A stretch of 64,000 nucleotides of DNA from Legionella birminghamensis (GTDB lineage Bacteria > Pseudomonadota > Gammaproteobacteria > Legionellales > Legionellaceae), in NCBI RefSeq assembly GCF_900452515.1, contig NZ_UGNW01000001.1, positions 3,521,103 through 3,585,102 on the forward strand. The letters run 5' to 3'. Numbering within the stretch: position 1 is the first letter of the stretch; each line of letters begins with the position of its first letter. The notes below the pieces were generated by a model. That model saw only the letters and a program-made list of their open reading frames with translations, was not told where the DNA came from and ran no database searches. This document shows, one piece after another, positions 1 through 8,645 of this stretch. Both the position numbers and the translations under genes were made by a program.

Positions 1-1520
1 AGAATATCGGCAATCAGCACATCCATATTCTTCTCAATTATCGGCTTCCACAGGGCTTTATCACCTATTTTGGGAGCGCCTTGTTTACCCTCGTTATGAC
101 AAACACCACAGTTCTCATTGTAAACATCTTTGCCACTAGAAGGATATTTCTGCGCGCCGCTATTGGCCAGATCCTGCCATTGAGAGCGGGAAAGTGACTG
201 GTTAAGAATATAGTCAGTGGCCGCAATAATATCGTTATCGGAGCAGGTGACGCAGGCACCTTTAACCGGCATGCTGTTATAGCCATGGATGGCATGACGG
301 TATAATCCGGTCAAACCACTGCTTTTTAGCCTTTGATACCAGTTGTTGCCATTTCCAATCAAGGGAGCTCCCATTTTTCCGTTCTGATGGCAAACAATAC
401 AGGCATTGATATAGACCTGTTTGCCACGTTTGAGCGTGGGTTGTGCATCAGAAGCAGCAACGCCCAATGATTCATCACTCTCAACGGTTTTCAGATAAGT
501 CGCGATCGCCAGGGTATCTTCTTCACTCAAATGCCCCAGGCTATTATGATTCACCTCCGCCATTGGACCTGCTACCGGTCCTGCCTTATTAATAAGTTCG
601 CCTGTCTTGAATACGTCAGCCACTTCATAATGGCTTGCTGATTCCAACCCAAGACGGGTGATATTAGGCGCCCAGTAACCATCCACGAAACCGCCAGTCA
701 GGTAATAACGATTTTTTGGTGCACCAAGCACATTGAGCGGTGTATGGCACATGCTGCAGTGGCCAAGTCCGTCAACAATATACCGACCACGGTTCCAGGC
801 GGGTGATTTTTCCGGATCATAGGGAATTTCATTTTCTTCAGGGAAGAAGAATAACAAATTCCATCCCCATAGACTCAGACGAGCCCCTGGCACATTAAAG
901 GGAAACGGGAGGGATTTATTTTGCTGCTTAACCGGTGGAATGCTCATGAAATAGGCGTAAAGAGCTCTGGCATCATCATCCGTAATTTTTGAAAAATAAA
1001 CATAGGGGAATACTGGAAAATAGTTCCGACCCTGTGGATCACGCCCATCTTTTAAAGCACGAATAAAATCGGCCTCCGTCCAGTTACCAATTCCTGTTTC
1101 CTTGTCAGGGGTAATATTGGGGCTGTAAAATTTTCCGAAAGGCGTATCAATTTCCAAACCGCCTGCAAAGGCAGGCGTCTTGCCTTTTACATTCGTATGA
1201 CAGGCAATACAGTCACCCATTTTGGCAAGATATTCACCACGTTTGATCAATTCCTGCTGGACACCCTCAGCTGGCGCAGTTTGTGGATACTCCGGATAAT
1301 AACCCTCGATAAAGATCTCAGGGATCTGCTTATGCCGATCTTCCTGCGAAGCAGCCGGGCTGGTTTGTTGAGTGGCCGGCTTGTCAGTCTGTGTGGCAAC
1401 CTGCGCTGCAGCCTGCAGATCTGTGACTTGTGTCTCAGCGGCATTAACCCAAGGGCTACAAACAACAGCGGTCAATATAAAGCTTATTATTTTTGCATTA
1501 TTTTTCAACAAAGAGCGCAC
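1..1520 (-). CDS. Multihaem c-type cytochrome (3' end outside the window)
   Basis: Exported electron-transfer protein; 506 codons are visible and the stop lies beyond base 1. The GTG start at 1520 follows AAGGAGG by 4 nt; a TTG at 1511 is an alternative. Residues about 8-23 form a hydrophobic signal segment. Four CXXCH haem sites are visible: CIACH near residue 104, CSMCH near 255, CIVCH near 374 and CGVCH near 471. The first two domains look like the cytochrome c subunit of membrane alcohol/gluconate dehydrogenases (TPFGKFYSPNITPDKETGIG). The third resembles cytochrome c5, including the extra non-haem CVTCS pair near 423 that forms a disulphide in that family. Its redox partner is not visible. 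Function as a periplasmic or membrane electron carrier is inferred from family resemblance. Confidence 0.85.
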   Translation of the reverse strand, partial: MRSLLKNNAKIISFILTAVVCSPWVNAAETQVTDLQAAAQVATQTDKPATQQTSPAASQEDRHKQIPEIFIEGYYPEYPQTAPAEGVQQELIKRGEYLAKMGDCIACHTNVKGKTPAFAGGLEIDTPFGKFYSPNITPDKETGIGNWTEADFIRALKDGRDPQGRNYFPVFPYVYFSKITDDDARALYAYFMSIPPVKQQNKSLPFPFNVPGARLSLWGWNLLFFFPEENEIPYDPEKSPAWNRGRYIVDGLGHCSMCHTPLNVLGAPKNRYYLTGGFVDGYWAPNITRLGLESASHYEVADVFKTGELINKAGPVAGPMAEVNHNSLGHLSEEDTLAIATYLKTVESDESLGVAASDAQPTLKRGKQVYINACIVCHQNGKMGAPLIGNGNNWYQRLKSSGLTGLYRHAIHGYNSMPVKGACVTCSDNDIIAATDYILNQSLSRSQWQDLANSGAQKYPSSGKDVYNENCGVCHNEGKQGAPKIGDKALWKPIIEKNMDVLIADI

Positions 1521-1765
1521 GCTCCCTCCTTAAATCAATTAACCGGGGTCTTTCAGGCAGGAAAAATTAGTTTTGCATTTTATACTTCTCCTACTATAAC
1601 TTGCAATCGTGTTTCGCAGCAAATACGCTACTAAAATGCAATATCTGATTAATGGATAGCGCTCACTTAATGATACTTGAACAGGTTGTTTAAAATATGG
1701 CAGGGGCTTTGATTTTTGATATTCCCGTTATAAGAACTTTGAAATCAAGTGATGAAAAAAAATAG

Positions 1766-1794
1766 TTTAATAAAAGTGCAAAATTAGCGATAAT
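1766..1794 (+). promoter_or_regulatory. Possible sigma70 promoter for the LysE-type gene
   Basis: TTTAAT at 1766-1771, a 17-nt spacer and GATAAT at 1789-1794 lie 28 nt before the start codon at 1822. The -10 is good and the -35 is weak. The rest of the 1521-1821 gap shows no gene or repeat. Confidence 0.35.
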
Positions 1795-1821
1795 AACCCT
1801 CCTTTACTTTCTATTCGTATT

Positions 1822-2421
1822 ATGCCCGTTTACATCAATGGATTATTACTTGGTTTATCCTTAATCACTGCACTTGGCCCGCAAAATATATTTCTAATTC
1901 GCCAGGGCGCCATGCGCCGCCATGCTATTTTGTCAGCGACCATCTGCTTTTTCTGTGACGTTATTCTGGTATGCGGCAGCATTGCCGGTTTAAACCAGGC
2001 GCTTGAACTGCACCCCACCCTGAGGATCTGGGTCACCTGGTTTGGTACGCTTTTTCTTTTTTATTATGGTTTCATGTCGATAAGAAAAGCGCTCAAAATG
2101 AACACCCAGACGAAACAGGAAGCTCAACAGGCCAGCAACCGCTTACAGATTCTATTACTTGCGCTCGGATTCAGTTTATTGAATCCACATGCCATTATTG
2201 ATAGCCTGGTGATTATTGGCGGCGGCAGTGCGCAATTTCCCGATCATAAATGGTTATTCCTATGCGGTGTTCTGACTGCCAGCTTCATTTGGTTCAGTTC
2301 TTTGACTTTCACCACTTTTTATTTTTCTGAAGTGCTGTCCCGCGCCAAAGTGTGGCGGCGGATTGAATTCGGCAGTGGTATTTTGATGCTTGCGATTGGT
2401 TTGAAGTTACTCACATCATGA
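1822..2421 (+). CDS. LysE/ArgO-family amino acid exporter
   Basis: Inner-membrane efflux protein of the LysE superfamily, which exports basic amino acids such as lysine or arginine. The 199-residue length and six hydrophobic stretches fit the family. The hallmark N-terminal segment with ALGPQNIFLIRQG at about residues 17-29 and a conserved NPHA motif near 131 (SLLNPHAIIDSL) are visible. It stands alone: it follows the divergent cytochrome gene and is followed by a palindromic repeat that could act as its terminator. The precise substrate cannot be read from sequence; ArgO-like export of arginine is the closest guess. No strong Shine-Dalgarno site is seen before the ATG. Confidence 0.88.
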   Translation: MPVYINGLLLGLSLITALGPQNIFLIRQGAMRRHAILSATICFFCDVILVCGSIAGLNQALELHPTLRIWVTWFGTLFLFYYGFMSIRKALKMNTQTKQEAQQASNRLQILLLALGFSLLNPHAIIDSLVIIGGGSAQFPDHKWLFLCGVLTASFIWFSSLTFTTFYFSEVLSRAKVWRRIEFGSGILMLAIGLKLLTS

Positions 2422-2462
2422 GACTGGGCGCCCCTCCAAAGATTGAACCCTAATTTCACAAT

Positions 2463-2554
2463 CCGTTCGCCTGAGGAGCCGCTTTAGCGACGTCTTGAAG
2501 TTGCTTGATGCAAAGCCTTCGAGACGGAGCTTTGCTCCTCCTCAGGCCGAACGG
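2463..2554. repeat. Palindromic dispersed repeat (CCGTTCG...CCTGAGGAG family)
   Basis: Left arm CCGTTCGCCTGAGGAG (2463-2478) and right arm CTCCTCAGGCCGAACGG (2538-2554) are inverted copies differing by one base insertion, around a 59-bp centre. Half-sites of the same family recur near 34683-34699 and 35314-35334. Lying between convergent genes, it may also stop transcription. Confidence 0.75.
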
Positions 2555-2598
2555 TTCTAATGCTGATGGTAGGTTATTACAGCATTTAACCCCTGAAC

Positions 2599-3366
2599 CT
2601 AACTAAATTTTAAATGACCTGGGATACTTTGCCCCACATCTTGCAGCTCTGGCTGTATTTGCTCCCAGAGATATCTGACTAGTCCTTTGCCCCCTTGTCC
2701 GTATACCGAATAATTTGAAGTCTTGACGTGGCTGCCATGCTCAAGATACAACAGGAAACTCTGCAGCGACTGCCTTTCTTTACTGGGCTCGGTATCACCA
2801 GTAAACATAGATTTAATTGCTGTAAAAAGGCTTGTCTGCTCCTGCTGCTCGTCTTTCCAGGTTATGATAGTACTGGCAGGAACATAATGGCCCAAAGTCA
2901 TAATTAGCGCGCGCACCTCGGGACAATTCAATTTAACAGAATGATCTCCAGTCTCTTTGCCCATTGCCCAGCTGTAAACAGCAATTAAATCATTAAGCGC
3001 TTCTTTATACTTCAGTTGTTTGTCACCTATTGATTTAAGCTCATAACCTGCTCCGAATCCGGATATCACTGACAATAGTACTGTGCTCAATGCGAAAGAA
3101 AGGAGATAACTCCCCGCGGATACTGACAACAGAACCAAGGTGAAAACATTCAGCGAGTGGTATTCTTTAAGTGCTTTATTAAATTTGTCTGTATAGGCAG
3201 TTAGCATTTTACGATGGCCCTCATCAGAAGCCGAAAACGGGCTTGTTGGCCGAGTAAAACGCGGCAGACTCAATGCATTACTGAAATTATTTTCAGTCTG
3301 TACTGCTGTTCCAGCTTGTTGCTGCCCTTGTCCGAATACATAACCAAATAGAGTATAACCTGACAT
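2599..3366 (-). CDS. Orphan protein with central membrane segments, effector candidate
   Basis: I do not recognise this 255-residue protein. I place the start at the ATG at 3366 because GGAG sits 6 nt upstream; an in-frame ATG at 3378 has no ribosome binding site. The first 60 residues are polar and Gly/Gln/Ser-rich. Two close hydrophobic stretches follow (FTLVLLSVSAGSYLLSFALS and the VLLSVISGFGAGYE region, about residues 95-130). The rest is soluble, with no catalytic motif I can name. It is monocistronic between convergent and divergent neighbours. The layout resembles small Legionella membrane-associated effectors, but nothing in the sequence proves secretion. Confidence 0.6.
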   Translation of the reverse strand: MSGYTLFGYVFGQGQQQAGTAVQTENNFSNALSLPRFTRPTSPFSASDEGHRKMLTAYTDKFNKALKEYHSLNVFTLVLLSVSAGSYLLSFALSTVLLSVISGFGAGYELKSIGDKQLKYKEALNDLIAVYSWAMGKETGDHSVKLNCPEVRALIMTLGHYVPASTIITWKDEQQEQTSLFTAIKSMFTGDTEPSKERQSLQSFLLYLEHGSHVKTSNYSVYGQGGKGLVRYLWEQIQPELQDVGQSIPGHLKFS

Positions 3367-3657
3367 AAACCTCTCCATCCATTGAAAATAATGAATCTCA
3401 TTTTTATTTCAATTTGCGGAAAATTACAACAGATAATCAAAAATTTGTTAGGAAGGGATTTTGAATTAGAAAGGGCCAATCAGTGTGTCGCCAATTGACC
3501 CAGTGGAATGACACATAGCAAGTCCAACCTCGCAAACGAAATATCTCATAGCGGATGCTCTATTGTCAATATTTCTGCTCTAAGAATTTCCATTATCCGG
3601 GTAGACCTGCTCAATGATGTACAGTAGACTTCGTCATTTACTAAAAATGAGTATGCG

Positions 3658-4092
3658 ATGTTTTATGGTGATAATGTACAGGATATGCGAACGATCTTTT
3701 TCGAAAGCTGGAGAAAATACCGCCAGCAGGAAGAGCTGAGCGCTTTGGAGAAGCAGGTAGCGAATGTCATTATTGCCCATCCTGAATACCATGCCATGCT
3801 CGAAGATCCAGCAATCCATCTGGACAAAACCTATACACCGGAAATGGGCCAGAGTAATCCTTTCCTGCACATGGGCCTGCACCTGGCTATCCGGGATCAG
3901 GTTACAACTAACCGTCCAGCCGGGATCTTAGATATCTACCAGCAATTGATGATGAAATGGCAGGATGAGCTTACAGTTGAACACTTGATGATGGAGTGCC
4001 TGGCAGAGACACTCTGGCAGGCCCAGCGCAGCCCGTCGCCTCTAGCGATTGAGGATCATTATTTATCAGCACTCAAACGCTTGAAAAAATAA
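3658..4092 (+). CDS. DUF1841 family protein
   Basis: Small conserved gammaproteobacterial protein of unknown function, 144 residues as usual for the family. The N-terminus MFYGDNVQDMRTIFFESW and the later HPEYH, NPFLHMGLHLAIRDQ (about residues 70-84) and RP.G segments are the family signature. It is predicted to be soluble and mostly helical, with no signal peptide. It is convergent with the downstream methyltransferase gene, with only 5 nt between stop codons. I know of no established biochemical role for the family. Confidence 0.85.
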   Translation: MFYGDNVQDMRTIFFESWRKYRQQEELSALEKQVANVIIAHPEYHAMLEDPAIHLDKTYTPEMGQSNPFLHMGLHLAIRDQVTTNRPAGILDIYQQLMMKWQDELTVEHLMMECLAETLWQAQRSPSPLAIEDHYLSALKRLKK

Positions 4093-4097
4093 TCGCA

Positions 4098-5018
4098 TCA
4101 TCTGGGTATTGCGCGGATTTCCGGGTAGAAGAACGTCACTTCATGCTTGTTATAGAAGAGGTTAAGCAGAGAAGACCCTTCGATCTGCTGCAGCTGTTTA
4201 AGGGTGGTCCAGTCCGTTTCGCCCTGTAATTTAACTGTAAAAACCATCTGCCTGGCTTTACCCGATTCCAGCCATTTCATGATTAGCGATAAAGCCCTTT
4301 CCGGATAACAGGCAATATCCGATAATACCCAATCGTAGGATTGATCCAGTTTTGCAGGCTCAAGCGCAAAAGCACTCTGATTCAGGCAGTTAACGCCAGG
4401 CAGCGCAGCAATGCGTGGGTCAAGTGCTGCTTTATCCACAGCGGTGACTTCTGCCCCTAAAGACTGCATGACATAGGTCCAGCCTCCGGGTGAAGCACCC
4501 AAATCCAGGGCAGTGTCGCCAGGCGCAGGATATCGCCCTAATAAACTTAAGGCTTCCCATAGTTTTAAATAAGCGCGATTGGGAGGATTGATTTTATCTT
4601 CAATAAACAGGCAGTGGCCGCCTGGCCAGGGTTTCAGACGTTCAAGACTATACAAAAGCGTATGTTGATCAAGCAGGCAAAAACCGCCAATTGAGGGGAT
4701 GTCTTCCTGCAAGGGAAATGAGCGCTGCAGGGAAGGCAGTTTGCGAAGTTGCCCTTCAATCAGGCGCGAGCGTCTGATATGGCTTGCAGGTTGCAAGTAC
4801 CAGTATTTACCCGCTTGTTTTAACCGCTTCACCGCCTCGCTAATCGAAGCAAATTGAATAATTTGTGGATTAAACCAGATATCAAGGGCAAAACATGCCG
4901 GAATAACCCGCGGCGATAAAACGAGATTTTCAATCACTTGTGTTTCACTACCAAGCTCGGTATTTAATTCGGCTAATCGCTCAGTTTTGCCGATGTATAC
5001 GGCATTAAAATTTTCCAT
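4098..5018 (-). CDS. FtsJ/RlmM-like SAM-dependent 2'-O-ribose methyltransferase
   Basis: Probable RNA ribose methyltransferase, 306 residues. The C-terminal half carries the RrmJ/FtsJ fold: the PNRAYLKLWEA helix with the first catalytic lysine (about 148-158), SAM motif I DLGASPGGWT (about 171-180), SDIACYPER with the catalytic Asp (about 233-241) and FTVKLQ with the second catalytic Lys (about 259-264). The N-terminal half is a divergent RNA-binding region. E. coli RlmM, the nearest relative I can name, modifies C2498 of 23S rRNA and is longer (366 residues), so target identity is not certain. It is monocistronic, starting at ATG 5018 opposite ubiE. Confidence 0.8.
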   Translation of the reverse strand: MENFNAVYIGKTERLAELNTELGSETQVIENLVLSPRVIPACFALDIWFNPQIIQFASISEAVKRLKQAGKYWYLQPASHIRRSRLIEGQLRKLPSLQRSFPLQEDIPSIGGFCLLDQHTLLYSLERLKPWPGGHCLFIEDKINPPNRAYLKLWEALSLLGRYPAPGDTALDLGASPGGWTYVMQSLGAEVTAVDKAALDPRIAALPGVNCLNQSAFALEPAKLDQSYDWVLSDIACYPERALSLIMKWLESGKARQMVFTVKLQGETDWTTLKQLQQIEGSSLLNLFYNKHEVTFFYPEIRAIPR

Positions 5019-5208
5019 AGATTAACTAATACTAAAAAGATTTAGATTTTTGAGGCAAAAGATTACACCAAAACAGATTTTTTTTCTTTATCTGCTTTCG
5101 GCAGAAAAAAATTTATTGAACCCGGACCTATGGCAATAACCGCAAAAAAGCTACTCATTTATATACAGAATCGGTTAACATAAGCCATTCTTTTTTATCG
5201 AACAGACC

Positions 5209-5958
5209 ATGACCAAACACCAGAAAACTCATTTCGGCTTTGAATCCGTCGCTTGGGAAGACAAAGAAAAAAAAGTCAAAGAGGTTTTTCAGTCCGTCGC
5301 AGGAAACTATGACTTAATGAATAACCTTATGTCTTTTGGTATTCATCATTGGTGGAAGCGCTTTACCGTTGAACTCAGCCAGGTTCGACCTGGGCAAACG
5401 GTTTTGGATCTGGCTGGCGGCAGCGGTGATCTGACCCGTCTGCTAAGCAAAAAGGTAGGAGAAAAAGGTTTGGTCATTCTGGCTGATATTAATTCAGCTA
5501 TGCTTGAAGTAGGCCGTAATCGTTTAATTAATGAAGGACTGCTGCACAATGTGCTCTATGCGCAGGCCAATGCACAATTGCTGCCCTTTGTTGATAACAG
5601 CTTTCACTGTATCTGTATCGGGTTTGGTTTAAGAAATGTAACTGACAAGGATGAAGCCTTGCGATCAATGTTTCGAGTTTGTAAACCAGGAGGCAAATTA
5701 CTGGTATTGGAGTTTTCAACTCCGGTGTTACCTGGCTTAAAACCCATTTATGATTGGTATTCATTTAGTGTTTTACCAAAGCTGGGACAGTTATTTGCAA
5801 ATGATAGCAGCAGCTATCGCTATCTTGCCGAATCGATTCGCATGCACCCAAATCAGGAAGATTTGAAAACACAAATTGAGAAAGCCGGCTTTGAAGACTG
5901 TCATTATCACAATTTGAGCGGCGGTATTGTTGCCTTGCACATTGCCCACAAATATTGA
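5209..5958 (+). CDS. ubiE: Ubiquinone/menaquinone C-methyltransferase UbiE
   Basis: Methylates the 2-polyprenyl-6-methoxy-benzoquinol ring (and demethylmenaquinol where present) with SAM. The 249-residue length matches the family. The UbiE signatures are present: [18 protein letters not shown] near residues 34-51, SAM motif [13 protein letters not shown] near 65-76, and [19 protein letters not shown] near 143-161. It opens a run of five same-strand genes (ubiE, ubiJ, ubiB, tatA, tatB) in the order known from E. coli, so it is probably co-transcribed with them. The ATG at 5209 is the natural family start, although no strong Shine-Dalgarno site precedes it. Confidence 0.97.
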   Translation: MTKHQKTHFGFESVAWEDKEKKVKEVFQSVAGNYDLMNNLMSFGIHHWWKRFTVELSQVRPGQTVLDLAGGSGDLTRLLSKKVGEKGLVILADINSAMLEVGRNRLINEGLLHNVLYAQANAQLLPFVDNSFHCICIGFGLRNVTDKDEALRSMFRVCKPGGKLLVLEFSTPVLPGLKPIYDWYSFSVLPKLGQLFANDSSSYRYLAESIRMHPNQEDLKTQIEKAGFEDCHYHNLSGGIVALHIAHKY

Positions 5959-5968
5959 GAGCATTTTT

Positions 5969-6586
5969 ATGATTAAAAAATATTCATTGAAAGTGTTACA
6001 GCAGGCCATCAACCTTGCCCTGTCGCTTGACGACAGCATGCCGGGTAAAATTGCTCAACTAGATGGAAAAGTCATTGAAATTTTTATCGATACCCTGGGA
6101 ATAAAATTTTTCATTCAATTTAATGGGCAGCGTTTACGCCTATTGGACCATTATGAAGAAAAACCGGATACAATGATTCATAGCTCTCCCTTAGGCTTAA
6201 TTCGTCTGAGCCTTCTTCCAGCCTCCAAAGCCCGCTCTCTGTTTAACGATAAAATCCGTATCTCAGGCGACATTGAGCTTGGCGAGAAAGTGAAAAAGCT
6301 CTTTGATGAGCTGGATATTGATTGGGAGGGGCATTTGGCACGTTTTACGGGTGATGTAATTGCTTATCAACTAGGCTCTTTCCTTCGCCAGGGCAAGGAT
6401 TTGAAAAACCGCATGGAAGATTCGCTGCGCAGCAATTTAAATGATTATCTCCATGAAGAAGCCCGCTTGTTCCCCCCGCGAGAAGAAGTCAATGATTTCT
6501 TCCATGATATTGACCAGTTAAATCTCGCCGTCGAACGACTGCAGGCCAAACTCAATTTATTAAAAAAAGCCTATGAAACCCGTTAA
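5969..6586 (+). CDS. ubiJ: Ubiquinone biosynthesis accessory factor UbiJ
   Basis: SCP2-domain protein needed for aerobic ubiquinone synthesis; in E. coli, UbiJ with UbiK helps assemble the Ubi complex and binds its lipid intermediates. The start is placed at ATG 5969, 10 nt after the ubiE stop and preceded by GAGAG; a longer reading from 5927 would overlap ubiE and lacks a ribosome binding site. The SCP2-like fold covers about residues 15-115 (FIDTLGIKFFIQFNGQRLRL, SPLGLIRLSL). The C-terminus from about 160 is a charged helix likely to form a coiled coil. It overlaps ubiB by 14 nt, implying translational coupling. Confidence 0.92.
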   Translation: MIKKYSLKVLQQAINLALSLDDSMPGKIAQLDGKVIEIFIDTLGIKFFIQFNGQRLRLLDHYEEKPDTMIHSSPLGLIRLSLLPASKARSLFNDKIRISGDIELGEKVKKLFDELDIDWEGHLARFTGDVIAYQLGSFLRQGKDLKNRMEDSLRSNLNDYLHEEARLFPPREEVNDFFHDIDQLNLAVERLQAKLNLLKKAYETR

Positions 6587-8222
6587 ACAACTGATTAGAC
6601 TTTTACATATCAATACCATTCTGGCACGCAATGGCTTAGATAGCGTGGTTGTTTCAATACGGCTCTTTTCTCCTTTCCGTTTCATTGTCTATTTAAATCC
6701 ATGGAACTGGTTTCGCCGTGAGAAATTAAGCCGGGGCGAGGCCATTCGTAAAACCCTTGAGGAATTGGGTCCGATTTTTATCAAGTTTGGCCAGGCGCTC
6801 TCGACCCGTCCTGATATTTTGCCCGCGGATATTGCCCTTGAGCTTTGCAAATTACAGGACAATGTGCCGCCTTTCGACAGCAGAACAGCCCTGTCCATCA
6901 TTGAAGCGGCCTATGGGCGTTCGGCATTCGAAGTATTTGCCGAGTTTGATACCAATGTGCTAGCATCCGCTTCCATGGCCCAAGTGCATGCCGCCCGCCT
7001 GAGAACGGGTGAAGAAGTGGTGGTCAAGATCCTAAGACCCAACATGCGCAAGATTATTCAACAGGATCTTGGCATCCTGTATACGATTGCCAATCTTGCT
7101 GAGCGTTACTGGGCAGAAAGCAAACGTCTCAAACCACGGGAAATTGTTCAGGAGTTTGAAAACAATCTGATAGACGAACTTGATTTGCAGCGTGAAGCGG
7201 CTAATGCCGGTCAACTCCGACGCAATTTTCAGCATTCCCCCTTGCTCTACATACCAGAGGTTTTCTGGGATTATACCCGCGAGAATATTATGGTAATGGA
7301 GCGCATCCGCGGGATTCCTGTGGCAGATATTGCCAGCCTGAATGCCTATCAGGTGGACATCAAAAAACTCGCGGAACGCGGTGTTGAAATCTTTTTTACC
7401 CAAGTGTTCCGCGATTGTTTCTTCCATGCAGATATGCATCCAGGCAATATCTTTGTTTCATTTGAACATCCCCATGATCCCCAGTATATCTGTATCGATT
7501 TCGGGATTATTGGCACACTGAATGAGAATGATAAACGCTATCTGGCGGAAAATTTATTTGCCTTTTTTAACCGTGATTATCGCCGGGTGGCGCAATTGCA
7601 CGTTGAGTCAGGATGGGTAGCCCGAGATACCCGGGTTGAAGAATTTGAAAGCGCGGTGCGCACAGTTTGTGAACCCATTTTTGAAAAACCGCTTAAAGAC
7701 ATCTCCTTTGCCCAGGTCGTACTGCGTCTGTTTCAGGTGGCACGCCGTTTCCAGATGGAAGTCCAGCCGCAACTGGTGTTGTTACAGAAAACCCTGCTTG
7801 CGATCGAGGGACTGGGGCGCCAGTTGTATCCGGAACTGGATCTTTGGGCAACAGCCAAACCGTTTCTTGAGAAATGGATTAGGCAGCAGATGGGACCGCG
7901 GGCTTTCCTGGAGCAACTAAAAGCGAATCTTCCCTTTTATGCTGAGCAACTGCCGCAGCTGCCGCGCCTGATGCATGAAGTGTTGTTGTTAAGTAAAGAA
8001 GAGAAAATGCACGCACTCTACCAAAGGGACAATCTGCCTATACCGCAGAAAAGAAGTTTCTGGCTCAGAGGATTAGGCACAGGCATTTTTATTAGTCTGG
8101 CAGCTACTGGCATTTTAAGTTATTTTAAGCTATTGGATGCGCATCAGCTGGGCTTATCAAGCCTGCTGGTCGCCTGCGCAGGGGCTTTAATAACATTCAT
8201 TCAGCGAACCAACAGGAGCTAA
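6573..8222 (+). CDS. ubiB: Ubiquinone biosynthesis regulatory ATPase/kinase-like protein UbiB
   Basis: Membrane-associated member of the atypical ABC1/ADCK/UbiB kinase-like family, required for ubiquinone synthesis; ATPase activity is thought to help extract lipid intermediates. Length is 549 residues as usual. Visible motifs are the family KxGQ signature KFGQALSTRPDILP at 71-84, the alanine-rich loop ASASMAQVHAAR replacing the normal Gly-rich loop, VVVKILRP with the ATP lysine, the catalytic loop FFHADMHPGNIF and the metal motif IDFGIIG. Two hydrophobic segments end the protein (after about residue 495). Its start overlaps ubiJ, and tatA begins 1 nt after its stop. Confidence 0.97.
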   Translation: MKPVKQLIRLLHINTILARNGLDSVVVSIRLFSPFRFIVYLNPWNWFRREKLSRGEAIRKTLEELGPIFIKFGQALSTRPDILPADIALELCKLQDNVPPFDSRTALSIIEAAYGRSAFEVFAEFDTNVLASASMAQVHAARLRTGEEVVVKILRPNMRKIIQQDLGILYTIANLAERYWAESKRLKPREIVQEFENNLIDELDLQREAANAGQLRRNFQHSPLLYIPEVFWDYTRENIMVMERIRGIPVADIASLNAYQVDIKKLAERGVEIFFTQVFRDCFFHADMHPGNIFVSFEHPHDPQYICIDFGIIGTLNENDKRYLAENLFAFFNRDYRRVAQLHVESGWVARDTRVEEFESAVRTVCEPIFEKPLKDISFAQVVLRLFQVARRFQMEVQPQLVLLQKTLLAIEGLGRQLYPELDLWATAKPFLEKWIRQQMGPRAFLEQLKANLPFYAEQLPQLPRLMHEVLLLSKEEKMHALYQRDNLPIPQKRSFWLRGLGTGIFISLAATGILSYFKLLDAHQLGLSSLLVACAGALITFIQRTNRS

Positions 8223-8223
8223 C

Positions 8224-8394
8224 ATGGGCTTAAGCGGCGTCAGTCCTTTATCATTATTACTTATCCTATTAATCATTCTCGCTTTGTTTGGCACTAACAA
8301 GCTCAAAAATATTGGCAGTGATTTGGGCAGTGCTATCAAAAGCTTTCGCAAAGCCATGAATGATGAGGAAAAAAACGATGAAAAGAATCCATGA
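8224..8394 (+). CDS. tatA: Sec-independent protein translocase subunit TatA
   Basis: A 56-residue protein starting MGLSGVSPLSLLLILLII. It has one N-terminal membrane helix (about residues 8-22), the FG hinge (LFGTNKLKNIG) and the amphipathic helix SDLGSAIKSFRKAM typical of TatA, then a short acidic/basic tail. TatA forms the pore-like component that moves folded twin-arginine substrates across the inner membrane. AGGAG lies just before the ATG (within the ubiB 3' end), and its stop overlaps the tatB start in an ATGA junction. It is shorter than E. coli TatA (89), as in several Legionella and related species. Confidence 0.93.
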   Translation: MGLSGVSPLSLLLILLIILALFGTNKLKNIGSDLGSAIKSFRKAMNDEEKNDEKNP

Positions 8395-8618
8395 ACAGCA
8401 GTGAATTGCTGGTCATTGCCATTGTCGCCATTATCGTTTTTGGCCCGGGAAAATTACCTATGCTGGCACAACACCTGGGAAAACTGTTCCGCCACTTAAA
8501 TCATTTCCGCGATCAAGCCTATCAATTCTGGCAGAAACAAATGAATGAACAGCAGTTACTTGAAAATGAACGCAAGGCAAAAGAGGCTGATTCTGCTTAT
8601 CAGCAAGAAAAGGAATAG
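8391..8618 (+). CDS. tatB: Sec-independent protein translocase subunit TatB
   Basis: A 75-residue TatB: membrane helix (LLVIAIVAIIVFG, residues 6-18), the TatB-type GPGKLPMLAQHLGK hinge and amphipathic helix, then a charged helical tail ending in Lys/Glu. TatB with TatC forms the receptor for twin-arginine signal peptides. It overlaps tatA by 4 nt. It is much shorter than E. coli TatB (171) and lacks the long C-terminal tail. No tatC follows; the gene run ends here in repeat DNA, so the TatC partner must be encoded elsewhere, an arrangement reported for L. pneumophila. Confidence 0.9.
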   Translation: MNSSELLVIAIVAIIVFGPGKLPMLAQHLGKLFRHLNHFRDQAYQFWQKQMNEQQLLENERKAKEADSAYQQEKE

Positions 8619-8645
8619 GCGGGGAAACCCGAGGCAGGCTTTGAC

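Noticed and set aside
234..260. Fifth haem site (CVTCS) or a mutated CXXCH in the cytochrome
   Set aside because: Cytochrome c5-type domains normally have such a non-haem Cys pair at this position, so it is expected rather than decayed.
1197..1634. Plus-strand frame over the cytochrome gene
   Set aside because: Antisense to a gene with four intact haem motifs; composition is not protein-like.
2463..2554. Possible CRISPR or attachment site
   Set aside because: A single palindrome with related half-sites elsewhere; no array, spacers or integrase.
5070..5115. Terminator before ubiE (short CTGC-GCAG hairpin with T and A runs)
   Set aside because: Stem of only 5 bp, with T-run before and A-run after in both readings, so it is the wrong way round for an intrinsic terminator.
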